From Cricetomys ansorgei (lineage: Eukaryota; Chordata; Mammalia; Rodentia; Nesomyidae), in assembly GCA_026225945.1 (NCBI GenBank), contig JAMJFZ010001089.1, positions 6,844,501 to 6,908,500 on the forward strand: 64,000 bases of DNA. Direction: 5' to 3'. A program made the translations under genes and the position numbers. The notes under the pieces were generated by a model that had not been told where the DNA came from, did not search any database, and saw only the letters and a list, made by a program, of their open reading frames with translations. Position 1 is the stretch's first letter; the number at the start of each line of letters is the position of its first letter. Below are positions 53,910-63,597 of this stretch, piece by piece.

Positions 53910-54070
53910 ATATTAGAAGCATGTTACCTACTTAATCAGCACAACCACTTCTCCAGATGGATGCTGTTCTCACCACAACTAAACACAGAGCAGCTGGTCA
54001 CCTTGCTGAGGCCCTGCTATTTGTGGGTGGCAGGGCTGGGGATCAAGAGCAGCGTGGCGTATTTGAAAGA
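53910..54070 (-). mobile_element. MIR SINE
   Basis: TACTTAATCAGCACAACCAC, ATGGATGCTGTTCTCACCAC, AACACAGAGCAGCTGGTCAC, GTGGCAGGGCTGGGGATC. Order of a reversed MIR (TTTAATCCTCACAACAACCC, GTGGCAGAGCTGGGATTTG). Confidence 0.7.
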
Positions 54071-54258
54071 TCCATCTTTCCTCTTCCCCGCAAGCATTAG
54101 AGGTACTTGCTGAAGAAGTAGACACAGCGGTGAATAAATGCTTTTGTTCTTCAGGTACTGATAATGGTTTCTAACTATTTCAATTCTACTGACTAAAAGG
54201 TGAAATTTTACACTATTTGAAGCCTGAGTACTACATTCTGCTTTCTCTAGTATGGAGT

Positions 54259-54307
<49 letters not shown>

Positions 54308-54310
54308 TGT
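54259..54310. repeat. (GT)n microsatellite, about 24 units
   Basis: GT run ending in GTGGTGTG. Confidence 0.97.
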
Positions 54311-54820
54311 GTTTATACACACATTTGGGATGTTGAAATAAATTCACTGGGGAAATGGGGGAGGAAAACAATATCCACCAGAAGCCTTGGGATTTTACTC
54401 TCCAAAGACAGATAGACCAAAGCGCTTGAAGATTCCCAGCTTCCGTGCACGAGTCTGGATTTCGGGTCTCAAATGTCAAAGCTGAAAACCCACATCCACG
54501 TGAAATAGCGCAGCGCTGATGTTTATCACAGGACTCGGATGGAACCGCACGCCGGCTTGCTGCAGAGCTCGCTTCTGCTTTTCCTCCCTTCTGTCTCTGT
54601 TTTTGTCTCAGCAGAACTGGCTTAGTCGGTGTTACGAAGCCAGAAGACCTAATGCTAGGTTTCCCATCTACAGAAAAATGGATGTTGTGTTGAAGGGCCT
54701 GGGAGCTGTGAGTGAATATAAGTCACTCGGATTTGGGTTGGTAATTCCGCTGAACGAAAACCTCTGAAGTGTTCCATTCAGTGACAGATTTTTGTCCCAG
54801 CATCCCATCACAATGGGAGT
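54311..54820. other. Unique sequence with CpG-rich patch and splice-like signals
   Basis: About 11 CpGs lie within roughly 140 bp at 54440-54575. A long pyrimidine tract ending in CAG lies at 54580-54614. The candidate exon is treated as a finding. Confidence 0.4.
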
Positions 54821-54821
54821 C

Positions 54822-54880
54822 TGTCTGTCTGTTTTTAAGGCAGGGTCTCACTAGGCAGCCCTGGTTAGACTATGTAGAAT
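54822..54880 (-). mobile_element. B1-like SINE fragment
   Basis: TTTTAAGGCAGGGTCTCACT, AGGCAGCCCTGGTTAGACTA is the 3' end of a reversed B1-like element, truncated. Confidence 0.7.
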
Positions 54881-55362
54881 TATGAGGGATTTTTAAAGAA
54901 GTCATTACTTTATCTTAAAACATCACAGTCGTGTGAAAATTCACGTGGTTTTTAATGACTTCCGGGGGAGTCTTTTTCTTTACCTTCATAGTTAACTTAG
55001 AGCCTTTTCTCGGGCAAGTAAGCTAGGTCTCTCTGAGCTGCTGTGGCTGCTCAGTGGTTTTCTATTTGTCTGTAGTTGGTGCTTCTCTATGTGATACAGA
55101 AAGCATTTGTCTGGTTAAGTTTTGAGTTCTGAGACAGGGAATCCAAAGAGGCCAAGTAGCTGCCTCTCGGCTGACACTAAAATAGCAGAGGGAGGACCAA
55201 AGTGCAGATCCTCTGACCCCTGGTGCTCCCGCACCGTGTCATGAACCCTGCCTCCCCTAGGAGTCGGTCAATAGGTGTAATGACACAAAAGTTTTTCTAT
55301 TTATTTTTAAGAGCCTTTAGGAATCCTATTTAGATAGATGAATTGATTTTCCTGTGTATTCA
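54881..55362. other. Unique sequence, no feature seen
   Basis: No recognised repeat or gene. Confidence 0.5.
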
Positions 55363-55416
55363 TGTGTGTGTGTATGTGTATGTGTGTATGTGTGTGTGTG
55401 TGTGTCTATGTGCGTG
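55363..55416. repeat. GT-rich microsatellite
   Basis: GT run interrupted by ATGT units. Confidence 0.95.
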
Positions 55417-55427
55417 TTACTTGGGAT

Positions 55428-55612
55428 TGAATCCAGAGCTTCCTTCATGCTAGGCAAGCACTCTGACTCTTTTTTACTTTGAAGCAGTCTTGCTAAGTTT
55501 CTTTAGCTGACTTTGAAGTCATTCTGGGGCCTGGGTAGGCCTTGAACTTCTGCTCCTCCTGCCTCAGCCTCACAAGTAGCTAGCTAGTATCATCAGCCTG
55601 AACCATCAGGAA
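55428..55612 (-). mobile_element. B1-ID composite SINE (B4/RSINE1 type)
   Basis: Reversed ID-like head GGGATTGAATCCAGAGCTTC, ATGCTAGGCAAGCACTCTGA; then reversed B1-like GAAGCAGTCTTGCTAAGTTT, GGGTAGGCCTTGAACTTCTG, CTGCCTCAGCCTCACAAGTA. Confidence 0.82.
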
Positions 55613-55689
55613 CAGCTGAAGATTTTTAATCTGAACTTCTACCCCAGGGCAAGTAAATTTTCTTGTGGAATGATTCAGCATAGAAAAGA

Positions 55690-55724
55690 TCACACACACA
55701 CACACACATATACACAAACACACG
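55690..55724. repeat. CA microsatellite
   Basis: CA run with ATATACACAAAC interruption. Confidence 0.93.
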
Positions 55725-56339
55725 CTAGGTCATTTGAATTGAATAATTCTGGTGACTTCCGGTTTACCCAGGCACCTACTCCCCTTGGCCCCACTTGTTT
55801 CCAGATGACAGTAACAGAGACTTCTGGTTATAAGAAGATTCCTGTGCACATCAGCACATCTATGTGAAAAAAAAACACCAAATAGAGCAAAATCTGATGG
55901 CCTATAATTAGTGTTTTCTCTTCAGACATCAATCCCAGGCCTGGAACACCATCTACCATGTCGGTTAAGAGGAACAGGTCCCCTGAAACCGGAGAAAAGA
56001 GAATGACAGAAACTGTACTTTCTGTCAGTACTCACCCTCGCCCACATTGTGTCTTAAGGAGCGTGGTTGTCCTCGTCATCGGGGCTCTGGCTCTCCAGGA
56101 CAGTCCCAGGGCTGCTGCAGTCCGCTGGCCTGTGTCCCCCTTGTCATAGCTCCCCTTGAAGAATGCTGGTGTGCCTCTCTGCCAGTGTCTGACATTAGAG
56201 ACTCACAGTTCACCGACCTTGAAGACACAAGTTAGAAACGGAAAGGTGTTTAAAAACTCTGGGAAGGGTCAAGCCATATCTGTCATTTAAGGGTCAATTC
56301 ATAGTAGCTGGGAAAGTCAGATCCACAGTGTCATGAATG

Positions 56340-56485
56340 AAATCCACCATTCATTCATTCATTCATGGATGCACAAAACCATAGAAAGTTCTTGCTACAT
56401 TTACTTAAATGGCAAAGATACATACGGCCTGGTCCTGCCCTTAAGCTGCTCACACTCCGGTTGGTGAAAAGTGTAGCGACAGGCA
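56340..56485. mobile_element. L2-like fragment with (ATTC)n
   Basis: ATTCATTCATTCATTCATGG, then AAATGGCAAAGATACATACG, GCCTGGTCCTGCCCTTAAGC, TGCTCACACTCCGG. The order fits L2-associated text (ATTCATTCATTCAACAAATA, GTCCCTGCCCTCAAGGAGC). Confidence 0.55.
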
Positions 56486-56957
56486 CCTTGGTCCCATATG
56501 CAGTGTGTCAACAGAGCACAAAGGGAGAACGGTGCCTCTTGAGCGGCACAGGTTTTCTCATCAGGGGTGGAGGTCAAAGGGTTCTTCACCGTCTATAATC
56601 CGTGACTTTAGCCACGGACATAGCTTTCTTTCTCCTCCCTCACATGTGCTGTCTCATGTTCCTGCTTTTAAACCAATTACCCTGTTTCTGTGTTTATCTG
56701 TTGGGAGCCACCCCCAGTGCCTGCTTTACCTGTTACCACTAGCTTGTGAGTGTCACTCAAGCTCGGTGTTTTTCACATATCTCCCCCCGAGAGGGAAAAG
56801 TGAGATGTTGGAAATGTCGGTTTTAAATAGCATAGATGCAAAGCTCAGATTTTTTTTTTTTACAAATCATCTGGGCTTTCAGAGGGCTGGTGCTGGCCAA
56901 TATTGTACTTTCGTTTCATCTCCTCCTAGATGAAAGATTCAGTTTTGAAGTGTGTTG
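56486..56957. other. Unique sequence, no feature seen
   Basis: Poly(T) of about 12 at 56850-56861; no repeat family or gene recognised. Confidence 0.5.
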
Positions 56958-56971
56958 TATTGTGTGTGTGA

Positions 56972-57009
<38 letters not shown>

Positions 57010-57024
57010 TGTGTATGTGTGTAT
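56958..57024. repeat. (GT)n microsatellite
   Basis: GT run with GAGTGC and GG interruptions. Confidence 0.95.
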
Positions 57025-57705
57025 TTATGGACTAGTATAAAATATATAAAATATATACTCTTAGAAAAACCCTGATAGTTAAACTACACATGCTATGTAG
57101 AAATGTTTTTGAGAATTGGCAATCTAAATCTTTGCAAGAGGAAAGTTTTCCCTGTCAAGAACAAAATCAAAATAAAGTACTTGTTGAAGCGGAAAAGTGA
57201 GGACTGGATTTGGCACACAGTAGCTGCTCAGTTAATGGTCTCCAGAACCCACCCAGCTGCCCTCGAGAGGAAGATGGGTATCTCTAGCACTGCATTCCAA
57301 GCAGAGGGCAATGGGAGCTCGCCTCCGTTGCTTCTACGAGGATGGGAACAGCCTTCTGTAATTTTGGTTTCATAAACACAGTATTTTCTCATCTTGGCAA
57401 GGGGGAGGGAAAAGAATTTTCCTCTGAGACACTTACAGTGGCACGGTAGGGAGCTAGAGCCCATGACTCATTCGATCTGCTGAACCCACGCCTGGTCACC
57501 CAAGCTTCTCCACCCCCTGTGGAGCTGAGAACCAGCAGGGAGCTACGGGTACCGTTCCCAGCATCCTGTCCAATTCCCTGTAGGTCCTTACACCTGCGTA
57601 CGTTTTAACTGCCAAACTGTCTGTGTTTACAAAGCAATCACTTAGGGCTGAGTTCTGTTTGGGGAAGTCAGAGAGTACAGTACCAGGAATTATATAGTTA
57701 TATTT
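57025..57705. other. Unique sequence, no feature seen
   Basis: No recognised repeat or gene. Confidence 0.5.
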
Positions 57706-57780
57706 AATATGTGTAGGTGTGTGCATGTGAGTGTGTGTGTGCGCCCATGCGTGCATATGTGTGTGTGTGACATACATATA
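57706..57780. repeat. GT-rich imperfect microsatellite
   Basis: GTGT interspersed with GCATGT and GCGCCC. Confidence 0.85.
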
Positions 57781-57892
57781 GAAGACAATACGAAGCAAAG
57801 GTTGAACTTAATAGATTGTGAGAAATGTGAAGGCACACAACCGGACTGGAACCCAGGAAACTTTCAATGAGCTCCCCTACACATACTTTTTC

Positions 57893-58086
57893 AATTTTCT
57901 TTCTAGTACTAGGGATTAAACCTTGGGCCGCATGCATGCTAGGGAAATGTTTTACTGATAGTTGTATTTTCAGACTTCTTTACTTCTCACTGAACAAGGT
58001 CTCACTAGGCTAGCCTTGAGTGTGGGCTCTGCCTCTCCCAGCCTCCTACATAGCTGGGGTTGTAGACCTATGCCCCTAGCTTCTCG
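57893..58086 (-). mobile_element. B1-ID composite SINE (B4/RSINE1 type)
   Basis: Reversed ID-like head ACTAGGGATTAAACCTTGGG, CATGCTAGGGAAATGTTTTA; then reversed B1-like GAACAAGGTCTCACTAGGCT, CTCCCAGCCTCCTACATAGC, GGGGTTGTAGACCTATGCCC. Confidence 0.8.
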
Positions 58087-58702
58087 GCCACCCTCTCTTG
58101 ATATTAAAACGGTGGGTTCTGCCCTTAGCTCTAGGCAAGGATGATTCTGTGTAGGGCCTCGGGCTTTGGATTCTGATTTTCTTCCAGCCGTGCACCTTCC
58201 AAATGTGTTTGTGGCCAAGAGGTACTGTGAATGTGGAGACTGTGCTTCTCTTTCAAGACCATGTGCCAGGTAATGGACATTAGTAACCCCAGCCCAGTGA
58301 TTCCAAGCCCACTTCCAAGGTTTTCCCTCTGGCTCACCTTCCTGGAGGGGAAGGGGATATTGGGTGGAGTCGACTTGAGGGCTGGGAAGTGCGTGCCTGG
58401 GGCACCAAGGCCCTGGAAACATGAGGTGGAAAGCTTGGATGAGTGGTTGGATCGGGGCCGGGTCCATTGGTGTCACATGTTCCAAGGTGAAGCTGTAAAT
58501 GTCCCAATGTTCCTAAAGGCAGATAGAAGTTTTGCTTGCCAGCATTTTGGGGTAAGCTATAGTTCTTAAGTATATAGGACTCTAATGTACACTCTTATCT
58601 TAAATACACCATTTTGGGGTGGGGGATATTCCAAATTTATTACTAGAAAATGTACTATCTGGCATAATAGAAATCTTATTTTACAGCTCCCAACAACATC
58701 AG
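58087..58702. other. Unique sequence; chance open frames
   Basis: The 171-codon minus frame (57970-58485) runs into the SINE at 57893-58086, so at least part of it is repeat-derived. Nothing else is recognised. Confidence 0.5.
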
Positions 58703-58770
58703 ACACACACACACATACATGCATATATACATATGTACCTACATAGGTACCTACGTACCCACACAAGCAC
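58703..58770. repeat. CA/CATA-rich microsatellite
   Basis: ACACAC then ATACATGCATATATAC and repeated GTACCTAC units. Confidence 0.9.
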
Positions 58771-59184
58771 ACTGAAAGTAAAAGGAAAGTTGATTACATA
58801 TGATACCTGTCACAAATCTTTTGTCTGCACATAAACAAAACAGTATTAGAAAATATGTTGTTGGTTCCCCAGTTAGTAAGAGTTGCAGTTTTCTGTTTAC
58901 ATTTGTTTGCTCAGCAGTGGACATGCTGAACGGTAACAAGCTGACAGTCTCTCTCCCCTGCTTTTCTTTGTGGGTAAATTGGCAGAAACAGATCAGACAT
59001 CACATGGATTGTGTTGATGGGACTCATCAATGCTCCTTCTGATGGATGTAGCTTGTTCTGCCCTTGCTGGATGGTTGCCCTAGTGTGTGGACCCAGCAGC
59101 CGTGTCCACCAAGATCACTGCTCTCTGCCCAGTGAAAATTTTCTCCAGTGCTAAGCCATTTTGCATCATGCTGCTAAGGAGGCC
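58771..59184. other. Unassigned sequence
   Basis: May include more of the antisense L1 that is recognisable from 59185; not clear enough to call. Confidence 0.4.
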
Positions 59185-59345
59185 CTTATCTACTGGGTAT
59201 TGTGCACAAACTGGGTGGTGGATCGGCTGGCTAGGTGATATATGTGTAGATTTTTAATTTGAATGGAGGATCTCCAACTGTTTCCCAGAGCAATGTGTAC
59301 TGCCACCAGCATGGTATAGTATGTCCATGGCCATGTATTTCTTTT
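59185..59345 (-). mobile_element. Ancient L1 fragment, antisense
   Basis: CTACTGGGTATTGTGCACAA, TTTTTAATTTGAATGGAGGA, TCTCCAACTGTTTCCCAGAG, TACTGCCACCAGCATGGTAT. Corresponds to the reverse of the old-L1 ORF2 end (CCAGAAGTGGGATTGCTG, GAGGAATCTCCATACTG, CATTCCCACCAGCAGTG). Confidence 0.62.
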
Positions 59346-59714
59346 TCGCTTTAACCGTTTTGTACTAAGTCCTCTTAGTATGTCATCACGTTCCTAAAAA
59401 AGTTCTGGGCTCCCCATTTCCAGAGGCCAGTCCGTACATGAGGAGATTAGAATGGCTAGGAGACACGAAGTTGCTGCTTATAACATCAGTGCGATATAAA
59501 ATAGTGACTGCGATCTTTATGCTGATAGCCATGGATATTTGAAACGTGACAGCCAAGGGAAGATCTGTCGTCTTGGAAGACCGAGGTAATAAAGTACAAG
59601 CTCTAAGCAGACTCAGCCAGTGCTGTATGTTTAAGGCGCCACAGAGCTTAGCATATGGATACAAGGGGGGAGAGATGGGTAACTACCATGCAGATAGGCA
59701 CGCGATTGGTACTG

Positions 59715-59982
59715 GCACGGATGTTAAATGTCCCCCAAAAGTCCCCATATAAGGGCTTGGTCCCCAGTGCTGTGCTACTGGAAGAGAGTGGAGCCTCTGG
59801 GAGTTGGGGAAGGGCTGTGGGAGGTCCTTATTATTGGGGGTGTTATCGGGGTTCTTTGCTGCTTTCTGGCCAGAGATGTGGGCACTTACTCCAACCCAGT
59901 TTTCGCTGTGATGTGTCGGGTCACCCTCGCCAAGTCAGCGTGGCCTCCTGATTTTGGACTCAACCATCTAAGACTGTGAGCT
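59715..59982 (+). mobile_element. MaLR LTR, 3' truncated
   Basis: TTAAATGTCCCCCAAAAGTC, AAGGGCTTGGTCCCCAGTGC, GGAGCCTCTGGGAGTTGGGG, TGCTTTCTGGCCAGAGATGT, ACTGTGAGC. The standard MaLR 5' to middle order is present and is cut off at 59982 by the next element. Confidence 0.78.
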
Positions 59983-60290
59983 TCTTGTTTATTATCTACT
60001 GGTGTAATAAACCACCATGACCTAAAGCAGCTTGGGGAGGAAAGGGTTTATTTGGTTTATGTTTCTATGTCACAACCCAACACTGAGGGGAAGTCAGGGT
60101 GGGAACTCAAGGCAGGAACCTGGAAGGAAGGACTGAAACAGAAATCAGGGAACCATGGAAGAATGCATGTCCACCCATGGCTTGCTCAGCCTGCTTTCTG
60201 ATACAACCCAGGACCAAAGCCCAGGAGTGACACCACCCATGTGGGGCCGGGCCCAGCCCACCCATATCTCTCATTTGTGGTTCTTAGATT
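59983..60290 (-). mobile_element. Rodent LTR-like element, same family as 8656-9042
   Basis: CTGGTGTAATAAACCACCAT, GACCTAAAGCAGCTTGGGGA, GGAAAGGGTTTATTTGGTTT, AACTCAAGGCAGGAACCTGG, TGGCTTGCTCAGCCTGCTTT. This is the reverse complement of the 8656 element in block order. It inserted into, or adjacent to, the MaLR LTR. Confidence 0.82.
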
Positions 60291-60299
60291 TCATATAGA

Positions 60300-60512
60300 T
60301 ACATAAAAACCATGTACGTACATACGTCATGAAAGTAGAAGCAAACTGTTTAGGGGGTCAAGGGAACTAATTGGGGTGGGGATGAAAAAGGGAAGGATGG
60401 GGAGTTATGGGGAGATATGGCCAAAATACATCTATATGCTTGCCCAAAAATAGTCTCATGTAAGCCAGTATAATGTATTTAAAAAAATAAGGCAAGAAAA
60501 AGAAAACAGCAG
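60300..60512 (+). mobile_element. Rodent L1 3' UTR end with G-rich tract
   Basis: CATGTACGTACATACGTCAT, then a polypurine G-rich stretch (GGGG runs at 60373-60412), ATGGCCAAAATACATCTATA, and an A-rich end. The order G-rich tract, GATCAAAATACATT-like block, A tail is that of rodent L1 3' UTRs. Confidence 0.65.
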
Positions 60513-60850
60513 GCGCCATTGGAAGCAAACCTGCTCAATTTCCTTCCTCCGTGTGGATTCACTTCTCATACAAACCCACTCCTCCATGACCCCTTTGTAA
60601 TGAAGGAACTGTCTTTCTCCTCCCCCGACCCACCCAGTGCCAAGCTACTCTTCCACCCGTTACTCAGTGCCATTCTCTCATCTTCTCAGGGACATCTCTA
60701 TTCATCTTCGCTCTCCCGACTTGATCTCACGGTGCTCAGATTGGCTTAAGGAGTGGCGGATTGCTTGGTTGCCTGGAACCTTCTCACAAGGCCCCTGTGC
60801 AAACAGGGAGAGACATGGTGCTGAGGACTGACCTCTCCTCCATCTGGTTC
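60513..60850. other. Unique sequence
   Basis: No recognised repeat or gene. Confidence 0.5.
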
Positions 60851-60852
60851 AT

Positions 60853-61212
60853 TCATATGTTGAGTCCCGATCCCTGGGGATACCAGAATGGGGCCTGTTT
60901 TGGAAACAGTGTCCTTGCAGATATACCAGGCGAGAAGAGATCGCACTGTCATAACGTATGAATGCATACGTATAGAGGAAAGCAAAGGCGAAGGGACACA
61001 GGGAGAGGAGGAGAGGACCGTCCATCTGCACGCCCATGGTTGGAAGCCTGGGATAGCTCCTTCCCTCCCAGCCCTCAAAGGAAACCAACCCTAGCTGACT
61101 TTGATCTCCTCCAATTTCTAGCCTCCAGAACTGAACGATAATGGATTTCTGTGGCTTATGCCCCTCCCCCAGTTTCTTTGGATGCTCGGGAACTATCCCC
61201 AGGAAGCTGTAT
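60853..61212 (+). mobile_element. MLT1-type MaLR LTR
   Basis: ATTCATATGTTGAGTCCCGA, TGTTTTGGAAACAGTGTCCT, TGCAGATATACCAGGCGAGA, AGGAAACCAACCCTAGCTGA, CTTTGATCTCCTCCAATTTC, TAGCCTCCAGAACTGAACGA, TTTCTGTGGCTTATGCCCC. Nearly the whole MLT1 LTR order is visible. Confidence 0.88.
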
Positions 61213-61249
61213 TAGTACTTTTCTCATGGACCTTTGCCATTTATTTGAT

Positions 61250-61380
61250 GCCATCTCTGACAAGTGCATCTATTGACCCCCTCAAAGCCTTAATCTCTTC
61301 GTTTATAAAAGGATACATGGAAACTTTTGCCTTGTGAGAGCTTTGAGAGGTTGAAATCAAAGAACAGGTAACATATTGAC
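61250..61380 (+). mobile_element. MIR-like SINE fragment
   Basis: CAAAGCCTTAATCTCTTCGT, TTATAAAAGGATACATGGAA, TTGTGAGAGCTTTGAGAGGT. The MIR 3' half order (GCCTCAGTTTCCTC, TAAAATGGGGATA, TTGTGAGGATTAAAT) is recognisable. Confidence 0.62.
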
Positions 61381-61739
61381 CGTAACGCCTGACTGTATTA
61401 GTTTGCTGGGGTTATCAAAGCAAGATAGTACAGAATGGTATTGCTTTGTAAATGGTTCTTTCCATGGGTTGGAATAGCAACATTGAAGAAGGTGGTTCTC
61501 ATGTTCCCGCCCCCAGCACAGCCCATCTAAGCTCCTGGGTTCTTGCAGCCCATATTTCCTTCTCCCCCACTCGCAGATACCAAGTGTCCGTTTCTCCCAT
61601 CTCTCCCCTGTATGTCTGATCCTTTACATTGAAGGTCCTTGATGGGGTGGATGAAGGTAGCCGCTAGGTAGGCTATGTCCTCCAGCTTTCCACAGTCCCT
61701 TTTCTGCCTCATGCAGCTGGAAATGTGAGGGTGCTCAAG

Positions 61740-61875
61740 GCAGGCAGAAACCGAGCTTCGAGTCAGGAGGCCCCAGATCTAGTCTAAGTTTGGGTCTTGG
61801 GGGAACACAACCATTTCTGGGCATCAGTTTTCTTGTACATAAAAAAAAGGAGTCTGATAAAAATGTATTCTCAAC
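61740..61875 (+). mobile_element. MIR-like SINE fragment
   Basis: GAGTCAGGAGGCCCCAGATC, CTAGTCTAAGTTTGGGTCTT, TTCTGGGCATCAGTTTTCTT, GTACATAAAAAAAAGGAG. Confidence 0.6.
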
Positions 61876-63295
61876 CCTGTATCTGGATATATGATTGCTA
61901 AAACACTGGCAAAGGCATCACTAGCCAAGAGCTCTCTTTCTCTCTTCAACCGTGTTCTATTGTGGGATATTCCCATTTGAACATCATAAATCAAGTGCAG
62001 CTCTCTGCTCGACCTGCCTTTAAAGAATTGGTACTGTGAGGAAAGAAAGATTGACCTGTGCCAGATTTACATCAAAGATGTCAGAAAAGACCATCATCTA
62101 AGAATCGGTGACATTCCCCTAGGAGAGTAGGAAGAAGCCACGCCCTGAGCCCCTGACTGTACCCAACTCAAGCCTTTTGAACTACAGATTGACTGACTTA
62201 TCTTCCTTAGCAATTTCATTCCCCAGGGCTGTGGAGCCCTGCTAAGGTTTTGCCTGCCAGCTGATGATGGAGTCCTTCTAATGTGTTGGGATTTGCACAG
62301 TTTATTTTGGTAGGTAACTAAGAGAGAAAGACAGAGATAATTACCCTCACCATAAAACACTCCATCAGCCACCTGCGTGCAGAGCAGAACGTCAAAGTTT
62401 TTGCTGCTCTTTGGCAGGGAGGCATTCTCTTGGGTCCTATTCAGCGTTCTAACCAAGTTACCTGTGGAAGCTGCCTGGTTCTCGTGTAATTTTTTCCATT
62501 TGTCTAAGAAATAATAAATAAATACCAGTGATCTTGTCAGGTCACGCCAAAGGAGAATTTGTTGAGGATTTTGTATTCTAAATGCATTGGACACACTTGA
62601 ATGTGGCTAAACAATCAAAATGGGTGGTTTGGCTCGATTTAGCTGATCTTAGATCTTGTTGGTCTCCAGCTCTTCGAATGACCTCAGCTCTTATAGATGG
62701 GTCCTTGGAGACGTTTGGCTTTTCAGTGAATTGGAAATCCTCAGGTATGTTTTTAAATGTCTACACAACAAGGATTTCCTTTGTTTTAACTGGGGAAGAC
62801 TTAACAAAGAAAGTAAAGCAAGAAGAGCTCTGCTTGGGCATCTGCACCCTGAAGGCATAGCAACAAAACACTTCACATTGTAACATTCTCTACAAAGAGC
62901 ACACTATTCCAAACTGGGGCCGAAGCCTGGCTAAGAGGAAACTTGTGGGTATCATGAAATACAGGAGGGTGAAGGTCATAGTTTGTTGCTAAAGTTCTGA
63001 GGTGGTGTCTTGCTGGGTGCTGGACCTGGGTTCCCCTTCCTGGTCTGTTTAGGAATCTTGCAAAAGAGAAGACATTATGGTACCTTCCACTCCAGTGTAG
63101 TTCTTGGATGGTGACCACTACCTCCCTCGTCCATCTGCTATTAATTTTTATACTTTCTTTCCTAGGCCTGTGACTCATCTCTGCCTAGACCTTTGGGTTT
63201 CCTGAAGTCCTTGCTGCTCCAGATGTGTGCCTCATCCAGTACTCCACTTGCTGGAGTGGAGGTTGAGAGATATCCATTACAGAGCCATGCAAGTG
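61876..63295. other. Unique sequence with a splice-like open segment
   Basis: No repeat family recognised. The 166-codon minus frame (62094-62594) holds a splice-flanked segment described as a finding. Confidence 0.4.
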
Positions 63296-63597
63296 CAGCT
63301 GTCCTCCCTCACCCATGGTGTCAGTTAAACCACTAAAATGCTAAATGGAAAATTCCAGAAACGGACAATTCGTGTGTCTTAGGCGACTCCTATCACAGCA
63401 TAATCGTTTTATTTTATTTTTAGTTATTATTGTTCATCTCCTCCCGGGTCCAGCTTGTGAACTGAGTGCTGTCATATGCATGTGTGTGTCTAGAAGAACA
63501 AGCACTGCATGTTGTATTAGGCTTGGTACCATCTGGGGTTTCAGGCATCTACCAGGAGTCCAGAAATATATTCCCCGTGGATGAAGGGGGACAGCTT
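63296..63597 (+). mobile_element. Nonautonomous Tigger DNA transposon with both TIRs
   Basis: The left end CAGCTGTCCTCCCTCACCC (63296) is matched by the reverse complement of the right end (AGCTGTCCCCCTTCATCCAC, from 63596 leftwards). Inside, TAAATGGAAAATTCCAGAAA, CGGACAATTCGTGTGTCTTA, GGTACCATCTGGGGTTTCAG and GCATCTACCAGGAGTCCAGA fit a TcMar-Tigger nonautonomous element of about 300 bp. Confidence 0.85.

Noticed and set aside
57970..58485. 171-codon minus-strand frame
   Set aside because: Its C-terminal part lies over a B1-ID composite SINE, and the rest has no recognisable domain.
62094..62594. Complete 166-codon protein gene
   Set aside because: No homologue is recognised and the start lies in an AT-rich stretch without promoter motifs. 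Only the splice-flanked segment 62351-62503 is kept as a weak candidate.
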